A stretch of 64,000 nt of DNA from Lithobates sylvaticus (Eukaryota > Chordata > Amphibia > Anura > Ranidae), in NCBI GenBank assembly GCA_028564925.1, contig CM053029.1:426238303-426302302 (forward strand), read 5' to 3'. Every line of letters starts with the position of its first letter. Positions within the stretch are counted from its first letter, which is position 1. Shown here in pieces: positions 21,388-33,549 of this stretch. Made by a program: the position numbers and the translations under genes. Below the pieces are notes generated by a model. That model was not told the DNA's origin. It did no database searches and worked only from the letters and a program-made list of their open reading frames with translations.

Positions 21388-21754
21388 CAGTCTTTTTCAA
21401 CCATGGTGACTTCTGGGTTCTTCAGGGACACTTTACTAAAATTAATAAAAAATTGCCCCAAATTGGTAACAAGCCAACAAGTGGATCAAGCAAAGCCTTG
21501 TGACAATAATGTAATTGGTTGATAAGGAGGATGTCTGCATCTCCCTACCTCTCTCAATCAGCACTGGAGTCATGTTGGCAGAGTGGGGAAGAAGAGAAAC
21601 GCCGGAATACTAATCAGTACCAGTGTGCAAAGGCGCATTTTCTTTGTAAAAATAAATCGCCTCTAATGTTGAGTGACCTATGTGTGTGAATGCCGCAATG
21701 TCTATTTTAGATTGGGGTGTTTTAAGATTGTGCAAAGTATAAATGGTGCCTTGA

Positions 21755-21792
<38 letters not shown>

Positions 21793-21803
21793 TTGAGAAA
21801 CTG
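21388..21803. mobile_element. Possible hAT-type MITE with internal poly(A)
   Basis: The left end CAGTCTTTTTCAACC and right end GGTTGAGAAACTG are near-inverted copies, close to the CAGTGTTTCTCAACC end I associate with hAT elements. A run of more than 30 A lies just inside the right end (about 21757-21790). I could not find a matching 8 bp target duplication. Confidence 0.5.
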
Positions 21804-22273
21804 CTCTATAGGACAAAAAAAAACAGAAATGCTTGCTATAACAGTTACACAACTTGTCAGACAATCTCTGCAAAACCTGGTTGAGGCTGCCTCCTTTTAT
21901 TAAGAATTTATTTATTTAAAAAGTGATAACCACACGTACTCATTCATTTGGTTGGCTGAGTTACACAAGAAAAAGCAATGGGTCTCAGTACTAAAGACAA
22001 CAGAAAGATTTTTCTGTCAATCATTCTTGAGAAGAAAGATACATGACTGTGGCCCAAGGCTGAGAAAAATCAGGTACTCATATCGCAGACTAGATAGCAT
22101 ACGTGAATACATGTATGTATATAGAAATATTCATGTTCATTAAAAAGAACACACATAAGAAATTCAGCTTGGCATTAATGGAATTAATCTAGTTTAGAAT
22201 GTCTCCCGCTCATAGGTTTCTAGATATGTGGTCATATGTTTGGTTGTGAAGTATACTGATGATTTTATAAGTG
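21804..22273. other. No gene seen
   Basis: A+T-rich, short accidental frames only. Confidence 0.5.
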
Positions 22274-23162
22274 TTTAACCGCTTGCTGACCACCTCACGC
22301 AGATATATGTTGGCAGAAGGGCTCGTACAGGCAGAATCACATACCTGTATGTTGCCCTTTAAGAAGTCGCTGTGGGGATACCCGTGATCGCCTCATAGGG
22401 AGGAAGAACAGGGAGATGCGAATGTAAACAAGCATCTCCCCATTCTGCCTAGTGACACTGATCTCTGCTCCCTGTGATCGGAGCAGAGATCAGTGACGTG
22501 TCACACACAGCCACGCCCCCACAGTTAGAAACACGCCCCTAGGACACACTAAACCCCTACACTGCTACCTAGTGGTTAACCCCTTCACTGCCAGTGTCAT
22601 TTACACACTATTCAGTTAATTTGAATAGCACTGATTGCTGTATAAGTGACAATGATCCCAAAAATTTGTCAAAAATGTCCAATGTGAGGCCATAATGTCG
22701 CAGTCACGATAAAAATTGATGATCGCCGCCATTTAAAAAAAAAAATTATTAATAAAAAATGCCATACAACTATTTTGTAAACACTATAACTTTTGCGCAA
22801 ACCAATCAATAATCGCTTATTGCATTTTCCCCAAAAATATGTAGAAGAATACGTATCGGCCTAAACTGAGGGAAAAAAACGTTTTTTTATATATTTTTAG
22901 CGGATATTTATTAAAGCAAAAAATTGTGTTTTTTTTCCAAATTTTCGCTCTTTTTTTGTTTATTGCGCAAAAAATAAAAACCGCAGGGGTGATCAAATAC
23001 CACCAAAAGAAAGCTCTATTTGTGGGGGAAAAAACGGATGTCAATTGTTTAGGAGCTACGTCACACGACCGTGCAATTGTCAGTTAAAGCGACGCAGGGC
23101 CGAATCGAAAAAAGTGCTCTGGTCAGGAAGAGGGTAAATTCTTCCGGGGCTGAAGTGGTTAA
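22274..23162 (-). mobile_element. Complete piggyBac-type MITE (type A), 889 bp
   Basis: TTAA stands at both edges (22274-22277 and 23159-23162). The ends are TTAACCGCTTGCTGACC and GGGGCTGAAGTGGTTAA, inverted relative to each other over the first bases and matching the two ends of the large piggyBac element. Internal landmarks run in reverse order: GAGATCAGTGACG, CCCCTTCACTGCC, CTATAACTTTTGCGCAAACC, and CCACCAAAAGAAAGCTCTAT. It has no coding capacity. It is the best preserved short member in the window along with 44989-45834. Confidence 0.88.
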
Positions 23163-24087
23163 AGGCTACTGGCTCCATATGTGCACATCCCAACCTCCTC
23201 CTTCATATCTTTCTTTGCTCCCCATGTTCTGTTTTGTATGCCACTTGATTCATTTTTTAGGCTGCTGACAAGATTGTTGGGGCATTGCTTGAGCTGTCAG
23301 CCATGTCAGCTTGGATCTTGATAAATAGATCTGCGGCTTAGGTCAAGTGTCTGTTGGAGGAATGAAGAATAGAAATCTTTGTGACTCCGACTGATATTCT
23401 TCATATGAAGGGCATTACTGTTTTGTGGTTGCCAGATATAGTTTCCCCGATGACAGGACCAGCCTGAGGTTGTTACTGTGAGCAACTGTGCAGTTTCTAC
23501 TGAAAAAGATGGTGATTTTAAGTCGCTAGTTACACAGTACATGAGCCAATGAACATTAATATTGTGGGGAAGAACCACAATATTAGTAAATCGCTGGTCA
23601 CCTACTGAAGGTAAAATTTTACTGTTGTCATCTGCATTTTGAGATGTTATTACATTAAAGCAAATGTAAAATTACTCTGATATGAACTTGATCTCTCACA
23701 GGTAGTTTCTGTCAGAGAGGACATCTCCTTTGAGTTTCTGTGGCACGAGTTTTGAAAGAGATGTCTTGAATTCACAAAAAAATTGCACACATTGTTTAAA
23801 CTCTGTTTCTTACTGGTTTGATAACACTTATAATGACCTGACCTAGGTTGGTCTTTTGAGCAGCAGACATCCTGACGATTTTCTCTGGTAGTTCAAGGAA
23901 AGATTTTCACCAAAAATATTTTAGCACTGTTTTTTTCTGAAGGTTTTTGTCATATTTATTTAGCTATGATCATTGGAAATTACGGTTTACAACTCTCCCT
24001 GCCATGATCCAGTGTAAGCAAAGTCTAATTTAAAAGGGCCTCGGAATAAGGCCAATATAGGAGTATGCCATTGGTACATTCTAAGTA
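23163..24087. other. No gene seen
   Basis: Mixed-composition sequence without a supported frame. Possibly decayed retroelement sequence, since an L1 remnant appears further downstream in the plus direction, but nothing here is diagnostic. Confidence 0.4.
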
Positions 24088-24526
24088 CAGTAAAACCTTG
24101 GTTTGAGAGCATTTTGATATCTTGATATACAAGTAGCGTCATATCACAACTGAGTAGAGAAGAGGTGCCTCTAAGTGTAGCAATATGGTTACATTTAATG
24201 AAGGCACAACATTTAGCAACATATTACTACACTTAGAAGCGTCTCTCTTCTCTCTTATATTCTGTAGCTCCTGCTGGATTTAGCTTCTAATCCCCTTGTG
24301 GAGGCTTTCATTTGTGGATGTACATTTTATGGTTACACAACCTGGTCACATTGCTATAATCTTTTTATATGGACTATAAACTAAAAGACCTATGAACAAA
24401 TGGTTGTGTAATGAATCATTTGAGTTTCTGATATTTCTTATGGGGAAATTTACTTTGATATACAAGTGCTTTGGATTACAAGCATGTTTCTGGAATGAAT
24501 TATGCTCGCAATCCAAGGTTTTACTG
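24088..24526. mobile_element. pogo/Tigger-like MITE, 439 bp, TSD TA
   Basis: The ends CAGTAAAACCTTGGTTTGAG and AATCCAAGGTTTTACTG are inverted copies, flanked by TA at 24086-24087 and 24527-24528. Subterminal pieces are also inverted copies of each other (GATATACAAGTAGC against GATATACAAGTGCTTTGG in opposite sense is weaker). Length and ends fit a non-autonomous Tc1/mariner-superfamily element of the pogo/Tigger branch. A secondary inverted pair, CTAAGTGTAGCAATATG and ATATTACTACACTTAG, sits inside at about 24174-24237. Confidence 0.7.
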
Positions 24527-25379
24527 TACTTAATTGTAGTTTTGCAGTCTCTGGCAAAGGATGCTGTAGATGTGTCACATCTGAAGAATATGTCACTGGT
24601 CCTTGTTGCATTAGGCTTTTCCTTGAATGCACAACACTTTCTGAGAGGCTGTGGATTGCGGTAAATGAGACATTTAGTGTTTGAGGTCTTTACACCTTTC
24701 TTCGCAGGTCGCTGCTGATAGTAGGTATAACGTCTTTCTAATGAAAACATTTGTAGGGTCTCTGTATTTAGTGGTTGGATTTTATGTATTTTTTGTGTGT
24801 AGTTGGAGGGCTAGGAATGCTAATATCAATAGTTGAGAAACTTGGGTCGTTCCTAGCTCTGGCTAAATCTTTAAAGAACTAGAAAAACAGACTGGTTGAA
24901 AGAAGACTTGATGTTGCTGCTCGTACTTGGTACCTGCTGCGGACCATTTTTATTAAATATTATAAAGCAATATTTCTACAACTGGGTTTACAGCATATGC
25001 AGTGTCTAGGAAGTTAGCGGCTTGAAGATGTGGATCATTGGTAATTTCAAGCTTGATCGCCTAGTTCCTGTAACCTTTGATTGTCTCTGTTGGACCTTTG
25101 AATTAATAAACCTAGGTGGCCGGACCATTTTTCAATATTTAAATGTTTTTTTCACTTACATTTTCTGAAATCACAGGATAGCAGATTATTACTATGGTTC
25201 TACTGATTTTGTGGAATTTTGTAGGTGTGTTAATATTTAGCAAATTTATATTTTTCCTGAAAAATACTCTAAAATAAAAATTACTGGCACAAAGCTTGGC
25301 TGGAGAATTGGGTCACTTGCGCAAATGACTTAACACACTATTATTGGATAGAGTTAAGACCAAAAAACTTTACAGCAGG
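24527..25379. other. No gene; probably decayed retroelement
   Basis: No clear frame. Its position just upstream of an L1 ORF2 remnant in the same sense makes decayed LINE sequence plausible. Confidence 0.35.
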
Positions 25380-25600
25380 CATTTCGAGTTTGGTCCAAAA
25401 ATTGGGTAAACTTCTGGCTAGGTCCCTTAGAGACCCCACAGTGCACACTTTTGTATCTCAAATTATAATTCCACAGGATCATAGACTTACAAAATCAGGT
25501 GACATGGCTTCTTGCTGCAAAGAGTTTCATTCAGCCGTATATATGTTATCTGACCCTTTATCTGCAATAGCTTCAGAAAACAGAGATGCTTGAACCTCAT
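25380..25600 (+). mobile_element. L1-type ORF2 linker fragment
   Basis: 25390-25560 translates to GKLLARSLRDPTVHTFVSQIIIPQDHRLTKSGDMASCCKEFHSAVYML. It resembles the stretch of L1 ORF2 between endonuclease and reverse transcriptase, whose usual pattern is GKLLARxL, then I, then a KEFxxFYxxLY block. No further L1 blocks can be followed downstream because a piggyBac-type repeat begins at about 25600. Confidence 0.5.
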
Positions 25601-25844
25601 CCTGCCCAAGGTACGTCACATGACATCCTTGACTTTGTGCGGTTATATCTGAATGATGCCTGCAGCTACAGGCAACATTTAGATATCGGCTTTTTCAGCC
25701 GGCGATTCCCTACACCATAAGAATGATCATAGTGGCTGTTCCACCACTTGATCGTTCTTACAGGTGGCGAGAGGGGACCCCCCGCCACCCTCTGGTGCTT
25801 CTACAGACTCACTGATTCCATCGGTAATAGGGTCTCTGCTAAAA

Positions 25845-25896
<52 letters not shown>

Positions 25897-25996
25897 TATA
25901 TATATAATGTTTGGAGGTTCCATGTAATTTTCTAGCAAAAAAATTATGAATTTAGGAGAGAAATTTCAGAATTGGCCTGGATAGGAAGTGGTTAAT
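25600..25996 (-). mobile_element. piggyBac-family (type B) fragment with (TA)n tract
   Basis: Contains the ATGATGCCTGCAGCTACAGG box seen near 41740 and 7340, then a (TA)n microsatellite at about 25849-25906, and ends GGATAGGAAGTGGTTAA, a worn form of the family end at TTAA. The internal part is deleted. Confidence 0.55.
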
Positions 25997-25999
25997 ACA

Positions 26000-26245
26000 A
26001 CATTTGCTGTGTTTTTTCAAAATTTTCGCATTTTTTTAACTTATATCGCAAAAAATAAAAAACACTGTGGTGATTAAATACCACCAAAAGAAAGCTCTAT
26101 TTGTGTGAAAAAAATAATGACAATTTTGTTTGGGTACAGTGGTGTATGACTGAGTAATTGTCATTCAAAATGTGAAAGCACTGAAAGCTGAAAATTGGTC
26201 TGGGCAGGAAGGGGGTGAAAGTGCCCTGTATTGAAGTGGTTAAAT
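26000..26245 (-). mobile_element. piggyBac-type (type A) terminal fragment
   Basis: Includes the box TACCACCAAAAGAAAGCTCT near 26080 and ends TGTATTGAAGTGGTTAA at 26245. Only the terminal 250 bp of a type A copy remains, joined directly to the preceding type B end. Confidence 0.65.
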
Positions 26246-26249
26246 GATG

Positions 26250-26740
26250 CTCAATTGGTAAAAAGGGGCCCAAAGTGTGCCAATATCCCCCACACCATTA
26301 CACCACCACCACCAGCCTGAACCATTGATAAAAGGTAGAATGGATCCACGCTTTCATGGTATTTATGCCAAATTCTGACCCTACCATCTGAATCTTGCAG
26401 CTGAAATCAAGACTCAGACCAAGCAACCTTTTTCCCCATGTTCTATTATCTAATTTTGGTAAGCCTGTGCTAATTGTAGCCTCAGTTTCCTGTTTTTAGG
26501 TGACAGGAGTGGCACACGGTGTGGTCTTCTACTGCTGAAGCCCCTTTTTTACCCCCCATTCTGATACTCAGTCTAAACTTTAGCAAGTGGTCTTCACCAT
26601 GTCTAGATGCCTAAATTTGTTGCCATGTGATTGGCTGATTAGGAATTTGTGTTACCAGGCAATTGAACAGGTGTACATAAAGTGGTCGGTGAGTGTGTGT
26701 ATATATAAATATACACACATACATATAATATATATAAAAT
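26250..26740. mobile_element. DNA-transposon-like dispersed repeat fragment
   Basis: Contains CACCACCACCAGCCTGAACC, then AATTTTGGTAAGCCTGTGCT, then GCCATGTGATTGGCTGATTAG, and ends CAGGTGTACATAAAGTGGTCGGTGAGTG split over two blocks. I know this order from a common fish and amphibian dispersed element with a terminal CACTCACCGGCCACTT end. The central part is deleted. A TA/CA microsatellite follows at about 26700-26740. The superfamily is not certain. Confidence 0.45.
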
Positions 26741-26839
26741 GTGTTTTCCATCCACTGGGAGAGGAATTTCACTGAGAGCACTGGTGTATTGGTGGAAGAT
26801 TGGGAGAATTATTTTGGAAATTTATGTAATATGGAAACT

Positions 26840-28020
26840 TTAACCATTTGACCTCCGGAAGATTTACCCCCCTTCACGACCAGGCTATTTTTTGCGATAC
26901 GGCACTGGGTTACTTTAAAAAGACAATTGTGCAGACATGCAACGTTGTACCCAAATGGAATTTACAGTATGTCCTTTTTTCCCCACAAATAGAGCTTGCT
27001 TTTGGTGGAATTTGATCACCTCTGCGTTTTTTTTTGTGCTATATACCAAAAAAGACTGACAATTTTGAAAAAAAAAACAGTAATTTTTTACATTCTGCTA
27101 TAACACATATCCAATAAAAAAAATACAAAAGTATTTCTTCTTCATAAATTTAGGCCAATATGTATTCTGCTACATATTTTTGGCAAAAATAATCCCCATA
27201 AGCATATATTGATTGGTTTGTGCAAAAGTTATAGCATCTACAAGCTATGGGATATATATATATATACACACGCACATATATATATATACATATACACACT
27301 AGTAATGGCGGCATTCAGCGACTTATAGCGGGACTGCGAATTGCGTCAGACAGTCTGAAACTTTGTGGGAACCAGTAACACTTGGGCCCCTTTCACACTT
27401 GTACGACTTGTCCTGCAACTTGGGACTGCAAAGTCACATGACAAGTCGTTCCCCATGATTTCCAATGACAACCATTCATATTAGTACGGCTTCAAGTTGT
27501 GCCGACTTCAAAGTGGTCCCTGCACTACTTTGGTCTGACTTTGATAAGAGTTGCGGTCCATAGACCTCAAGCCTCCCTGAAATGCGGCAAAATCACAGCG
27601 AAGTTGCGGTAGTGTGAAAGGGGCCTGATACAGTGATCAGTGTTAACAATATGTACTATCACTGTACTGAGACTTGCTGGGAAGGGGGTTAAGCATCAAA
27701 GGGTTATCTGTGTGCCTAAGCAGTGTTTTTGTGTACTAGTTTTACTAAAGGATTTGATAGATTTCCTTTCACATCCCTGCTGACAGAACAGAGCTCTGCC
27801 TGGTTTACATAGGCAGAGCTCTGTTCTGTCGCTCCTCACAGATGAGCGGGTGCCAGAGGACATCCATTGACTGGCAGCCGCTGATTGGCTTGTGCTGTGT
27901 CTAATCCCAGTGCGTGCGCGCCCTACCTGGAAGTGCCAGATCATGTACTAGGTATGCGATTCAGTGCAGGAGAGCCGCTCTGCCGCTGTATAACTAAGTT
28001 TTGGGGTCGACAAGTGGATA
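26840..28020 (+). mobile_element. piggyBac-type MITE interrupted by a Harbinger MITE
   Basis: Begins TTAACCATTTGACCTCCGG and ends GGGGTCGACAAGTGGATA, a worn form of the GTCGGGAAGTGGTTAA end. Internal landmarks of type A follow in plus order. Between AACCAGTAACACTT and ATACAGTGATCAG, which are contiguous in other copies, lies a 241 bp Harbinger MITE. With that removed, the length is about 940 bp, close to the complete copies. Confidence 0.7.
27385..27625. mobile_element. Harbinger-type MITE nested in a piggyBac-type MITE
   Basis: Ends GGCCCCTTTCACACT and AGTGTGAAAGGGGCC are perfect inverted copies. The flanks are TTG and TGA, each one base from TTA, consistent with a worn TWA duplication. Same family as 18388-18682 by the ends; the inside (GTACGACTTGTCCTGC) differs. 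Confidence 0.75.
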
Positions 28021-29479
28021 CATATATTTTGGATTCACATTTGGACACTTGTGGATATTTTTATGTTAAAGAGTGCTTTTGATGGACAAAATGTGTTAAT
28101 GCACTTATAGATCACATGTATGTTTTTACACTTGTTGATTTTGTCCCTTTTGGCAACAAAACATAGGTGTTAACTTGAATTATCCCCAAAATTCTGATAC
28201 TAATGCACCCTGTACATTTATTAGGCTTTTCCAAGAACTGTAGTAGCTCTGATTAGACTTCCTCATATCAAGGTTAGAAGACAGTTGTCTTGGCATTGGG
28301 CCTATTGTTCCTTATGTCAAGGTCATAAAACAGGTTTATAACTTTCTGTCATTGAATCCTTATTATCTTGACCTATAGAAGATGTGCTGTCACTGAACTA
28401 GTTACCTCTATTAAAATACACCATAATATGCAAGAGAAGTTAGAATATTAAATGCACATTTCTATATATAGTGAGATACTCTGCAGGTTTCTAGAATTAG
28501 GTAATTTAACTGCTACATAATAATAATTCATATGCAAATATTAACTAAATGAAAAATACAGGAAAAATGTCAATACCCCCTTACAATTGCCATTACTAAA
28601 TGTTTATAAAGGTGCCTTTGTTTTTTTTATTAGATTGTTGAAAAGTTTATTAAAAAATGTGAAGATCTTGACAACAGTGAACATCCAGATAAGACAAAAG
28701 AACATACAGGCTGATCGAGCTGGTGTCGGCCTGGGCACTTTTTAATGTGCGCATTTTATTGGAGATACTTTTAGGAATGGTTTTAACAAATGGTATCGCA
28801 CAATAATCCTATTTGTTTTTTTTCATGACAACCATTTGATGGGAGAATATACATATTGGAGAAATGTGTGGATATTGCAGGAGAATGATTGAACATCACA
28901 TTTGGTCTAACAGGTGTAAAAAAAAAAAAGGCTGTATTGGTCCTTGTGACCAAAATGGCTCTGGTGAGTGCATTTATATCATCACACATGGTGTAGCACT
29001 GATTGATGGGCAGTGGAGAAAATTCTTTCAAGATTCTTTACACACAACACACAGCAGGGTGGATGGGATTAAGTGACTAATTGAAATCACACTGGACTTT
29101 AGTTTATATATATTTTTTGTATATTTTTGATATGCATGTTTTTTTTTCCATTTACCAATTTTATACTTCTGCTGTTTTTATAACTCTATATGGTACATAC
29201 TGCTATATATGGATGTTATCACTATATTTTGAGCATGGAATGTCTGCATATGGAGGTTTAATATTACTATAGAATACACCTTTTAGACTTCCCTATACAT
29301 ATTTTTTTATGAAACGAGATTAGCCTCTTACTTTATTTATGGATTTAGATTTTTTTTAACCATTAATATTTTTTTGTTTTGTTTGTTTATTTTTTTCAGT
29401 GTTGCATAAAAATTGAACATATTTTTTCATTGACAAACGACTTTGGTATGCAATCTATCAAAAACATTTTAATTGCATT
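28021..29479. other. No gene seen
   Basis: A+T-rich. Short frames at 28783-29076 on both strands overlap each other and match nothing I recognise. Confidence 0.45.
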
Positions 29480-29610
29480 TTAACCACTTCTATACCAGAC
29501 ACTTATGTCCCCTTCCTGCCCAGGCCAATTTTCAGCACTGTCAAACTTTGGATGACAATTGTGCAGTCATGCAACGCCGTACCCATATGACATTTTTATC
29601 ATTTTCATAC
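29480..29610 (+). mobile_element. piggyBac-type (type A) 5' end fragment
   Basis: Begins TTAACCACTTCTATACC followed by a worn CCCTTCCTGCCCAGGCCA box and a GTGCAGTCATGCAACG box, then loses similarity in an A-rich run. Confidence 0.6.
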
Positions 29611-30342
29611 TAAAAAAATAAAATAAAAAAAGACTACAAAAGCACATATGTGTTTTGCCACCAGCGCATATGTATGGTATATGGGTCTCCCTATCATGGT
29701 ATGTGATTTCCAAGAAGTTCCCCAATGTCTACCTCCTTTAAATTTTGTCTAAAAATATATGGAAAATTTTGTTTGTGCTAGGTGACCATGCTATTAAGTA
29801 GAGAATTGCGCATGGCCTGTAATGGTTGCGCTATAGATAAACCTCCCCCCTCCCAATTTCTTATGGTCTTGCCGACATAAAACGCCCCACATCTGCAGAA
29901 ATATATTATTATTTTTTATGTATGGTAGGAGCAAGTGAAGGGTGTATGGATAATTTTTTTTAGCAACCAAGGTGACACAAATTGTGATTCTAATGTTATG
30001 TTTCTGGATTTCGAAGTCTCATTAATCCAATTCCAAAACGTGTCTAAATATTAAATTATAAAAATCATTAATTGAGAAATTGACTCCAGTCTCTGATACC
30101 CTTTATATTGAAGCGTAGACCACGAGATCTTCGATTTTTCTCTCTTTTCAAATAAATGTTATTAAAACTGAGTGCAGTTTTTGTATTTCCTATGTTTTAA
30201 CAAGGTTAGGATATTTTGCTTAGAATTCAGCAAACAGGAGAGGATAATGGTAGAGCTTTCCATTAATGGTACAACTGAAGACATGTGATGGGAGCAAAGT
30301 TCCTAGAGAGTTCTGAGATCTGTCTGGGAATCACTGTATCTA
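29611..30342. other. No gene seen
   Basis: A+T-rich sequence without supported frames or repeat ends. Confidence 0.45.
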
Positions 30343-30558
30343 CAGTGCCTTGCAAAAGTATTCACCCCCTTGGCTTTTTACCCATTTTGTTACATTACAA
30401 TCTTTAGTTCAATGTTTTTTTTTTTAATCTGAATTATATGTGATGGATCAGAACACATACGTCTAAGTTGGTGAAGTAAAATTAGAAAAATATATACATA
30501 AAACTATTTTTCAGAAGTCACATAATTAGTGAAATGATGTCCACCTGTGTGCATCTAA
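30343..30558 (+). mobile_element. Tc1/mariner left end, split by the Harbinger insertion
   Basis: Starts CAGTGCCTTGCAAAAGTATT after a TA at 30341-30342, a classic vertebrate Tc1 terminal repeat. It continues with AGTCACATAATTAGTGAAAT and CCACCTGTGTGCATCTAA. The next bases of this element, GTGTCACATGAGCTGTCATT, appear only at 38192, after the Harbinger transposon. The transposase part is missing on the far side, so this Tc1 copy was already short or was later deleted. Confidence 0.85.
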
Positions 30559-31072
30559 AGCCCCATACACACGCTCGGACAATCCGCGGACCAGGTCAGT
30601 CGGACTTTGTCCGACGTACTTTGTCCGATGTTGGCGTTGCGTACACACGGTCGGACTACGTTGTCGGAATATCCGGTCCGGAAGAACGTCGTGACGTAAG
30701 TCGTCGTCCACGAGATTACAAAAGGGAAGTTCAGCACCACGTCAGGCACCCGTTGGGCTCCTTCTGCTGATCCCGTGTTTATCGAGAGTTAGTGGAAGTT
30801 TGGTGACTTAAGATTCGCGCTTCTCAGTTTTCTGACTCAGATCGTTACTGCTCTTCAGTTTGTGCTTGTCGTGCGTATCTGTTTATTAGTGCGTGTAGTC
30901 AGTTCGCATTTGTTGGTCATTGCGGCCTATATCTTGATATAGGACGCTTTGATTTGCACTGCTTATTGTCTGCTCGTTGCTGCTATTCACTTCGTTCTTT
31001 CAGGCCTTGCTGTTTATCGGTGCTTTCTGTTTGTCCGTTCTGACCAGCCGACCTTTTGTGACCTTCTGAGCG

Positions 31073-33232
31073 ATGTTTCCCGTGCGTACTCGTCGCCGAG
31101 TTCGTGCTGTACGCGGAATTGGTGTCGGGCTTTTAGCTTTGACCCAAGACCCGTCCATGAACAGAGTGACGAGGAGTATGTGGACCAAGAATTGGTTGCT
31201 TCAGCGTGACCAGTTCTCGCACATGCCTTTGCTTCGTGAGATCCGGGAGAATAATCCTGATGATTTCAGGAACTTTCTCAGGATGACGGACCCCGATTTT
31301 CACCGTCTTTTGGCTTTGCTGACCCCCTTTATCAGCCGGCAGGATACCTGCATGAGACAAGCCATTACTCCGGAGCAGAGGCTTGTTGCCACGTTGAGGT
31401 ACTTGGCGACAGGGAGAAGTCTTCAGGATTTGAAGTTCTCTTCAGGTATCTCTCCCCAGGCCCTGGGAATCATTATTCCAGAGACCTGTTCTGCCATCAT
31501 TCAGGTCCTGCAGGAGGACTATATTAAGGTAACATTTCTACTTTACTATTCCCTTCTATGTATGCTCTGTTTGCTAATGACTTGTATTTTTGACCTCCTT
31601 CCCTAATTACCATGATTGCAATATGTTCTAATATGCTGTGCCCCTTTTCTCCTTCATGCATTTTTCCCTTCACTTACCTCACCAGCATGCTCTTCTGCCC
31701 CAATAGACACCTATGGCCTAGTCACTTAAGCAATGTCTTTTGTCTGCTGCATAGTATTGTTTGCCCCAAAACACCCCCTAAAATATGCACAAATGTTTGC
31801 TGTGTGGTTTACTTCATGTAGAGCCCCCTTTTTTTGTTCTTTTGGTGGGGGGGGGGGGGCAAACTCATTAGGAACCCCCTCCCCCAACTGCTCTGTCAGA
31901 TGGTACCAATCCTTTATCTGCTGGCTTTCCCAAGGTCCATACACACTATATACCTACCTCTTTATAGTGCGCATCTTTAGGGATGAATTCAGCAAAGCAT
32001 GTAGTGCAAGGGACTGCCTCCATACATTCCATTTCCTATTTTTTTGTCTTCTTTCCCTCCTATTAGCTTGCTTGGTAATTTAATAATGTCACACTGTGCC
32101 TGCCTTTTTTGGGGGGGGGGGGTTGAAATGTTATTTGATCTTTCCTGTGGCCTGCCAATAGTGTTAAGTACAGAGGGTCTGGCCAAACTAGCCCACATTA
32201 TTGAGCCATTTGCCAATCAATGAAGTGCAGAGGGTTAGCTGTCCACCACCCCCCCCCCAAAACCCCTAGTTATTGCCAATGGCCCATCAGAAGTGGGGGG
32301 ATTGATGGGGGGGTGAGTAATCTGTGAAGGGGAGCCTCTACTTTTCTGTGCAAATACTTTCCAGCCTCCAATTTTAGACAATGCTCTTGTTCCAAGATGT
32401 TGATTGTCTAATCTGCTTGCAATGTTTAGGTGCAAAGTGACTAATTTTTTTTTTTTCTTGTTTCACTCCACAGTTCCCTTCCACGCCACAGGAATGGCAG
32501 ACTGTGGCCTCCCACTTTGCCAGCCGTTGGGACTTTCCTAACTGCGGAGGGGCAATTGATGGGAAACACGTCCGCATCGTCCCACCGCCCAACTCGGGGT
32601 CCTACTATTATAATTATAAAGGGTTTAATAGTGTAGTGATGTTGGCGGTGGTGTCGGCAACATACGAGTTTATGTATGTGGACGTGGGGATGAACGGCCG
32701 GATATCGGATGGTGGGGCCATTACGCACACGGAGTTCTACTGGCGTCTCCAAAGTGGCAGTCTGTGCTTGCCACCTCCAGAGGAGAATGCCGAAGGACTC
32801 CCCTTCGTCTTTGTCGCAGATGAAGCGTTTGCGTTGACTCCCCATGTGATGAGGCCGTTCCCGATGAGGACCCTCACCCCGGACCAGAGGGTCTTCAACT
32901 ACAGGCTGTCCAGAGCCAGAAGAGTTGTGGAGAACGCTTTTGGCATCCTGGCCAGCCGCTTCCGCCTGTTCCTGACGGCATTTAACTTGGCGGAATACAA
33001 ACTGAACCACATAGTTCTTGCCTGTTGCATATTGCACAACTTCCTCAAAAGACATAACAGGAACTATGTGGTGCCCGTTGGCCCAGATGTGGAGGGCCCT
33101 CCAAATGCCGAACTCACAGCCCTTCGAGTGGCACGTCCAGGCTTGCCCCCTCTAAATGCCCGTGTGGTCCGGGACCAATATATGCAGTACTTTGTGGGTA
33201 GGGGGGCCATTGCTCTGCCTGACGATGTGTGA
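31073..33232 (+). CDS. PIF/Harbinger DDE transposase, two exons
   Basis: Nuclease that cuts and pastes the Harbinger element at TWA targets in the nucleus. Exon 1 is 31073-31528 (152 codons, from the first ATG) and exon 2 is 32474-33232. The donor AAG|GTAACA and the acceptor CCACAG|TTC join in phase 0, giving 404 residues, normal for the family. Residues 100-145 hold a helix-turn-helix-like block (PEQRLVATLRYLATG...GIIIPETCSAI). The DDE_4 catalytic domain shows GAIDGKHV (Asp181), the DVGMNGRISDGG block, FVFVADEAFAL (Asp268) and RVVENAFGILASRFR (Glu305). No stop or frame change interrupts it. AATAAA follows 12 bases after the stop, at 33245-33250. Members of this family typically need a Myb/SANT-type partner for nuclear import and end binding; two candidates lie downstream in the element. 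Confidence 0.9.
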
Positions 33233-33244
33233 GAGGCATTTTTT

Positions 33245-33250
33245 AATAAA
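33245..33250 (+). terminator. Poly(A) signal of the Harbinger transposase gene
   Basis: AATAAA 12 bases after the transposase stop codon, in a very short 3' untranslated region. Confidence 0.6.
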
Positions 33251-33549
33251 TCTGATATTTTAACCAACCTATGATTTCATGTCATTTCAGTCTTCTTTTT
33301 AGCTTATTTTACTTTGACATTTTTTCCCTTTGCCTTCGACAGTGGGAATGCACTTTCTGGGCAAAAGGAGGTAACAGTCTCTTCTTCCCAAAAAGATTAT
33401 TCTCATGTTGTGTGTTTGCTACCTAATCTTTGGTCTAGAGAAGGTTTGTACTGCATAACTGACACCCAAAATACTCCTTTTCATCACCAGGTCTGACATG
33501 TGTGTATTCTCCAAAATGCTGTGCTCCGTGTTTTCGTACAAAGCACTGT

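Noticed and set aside
21610-21903. Frames with long Phe or Lys runs
   Set aside because: They read through a run of more than 30 A inside a MITE.
24346-24750. 134-residue minus-strand frame as a host gene
   Set aside because: It overlaps the pogo/Tigger-like MITE and both strands are open; no recognisable domain.
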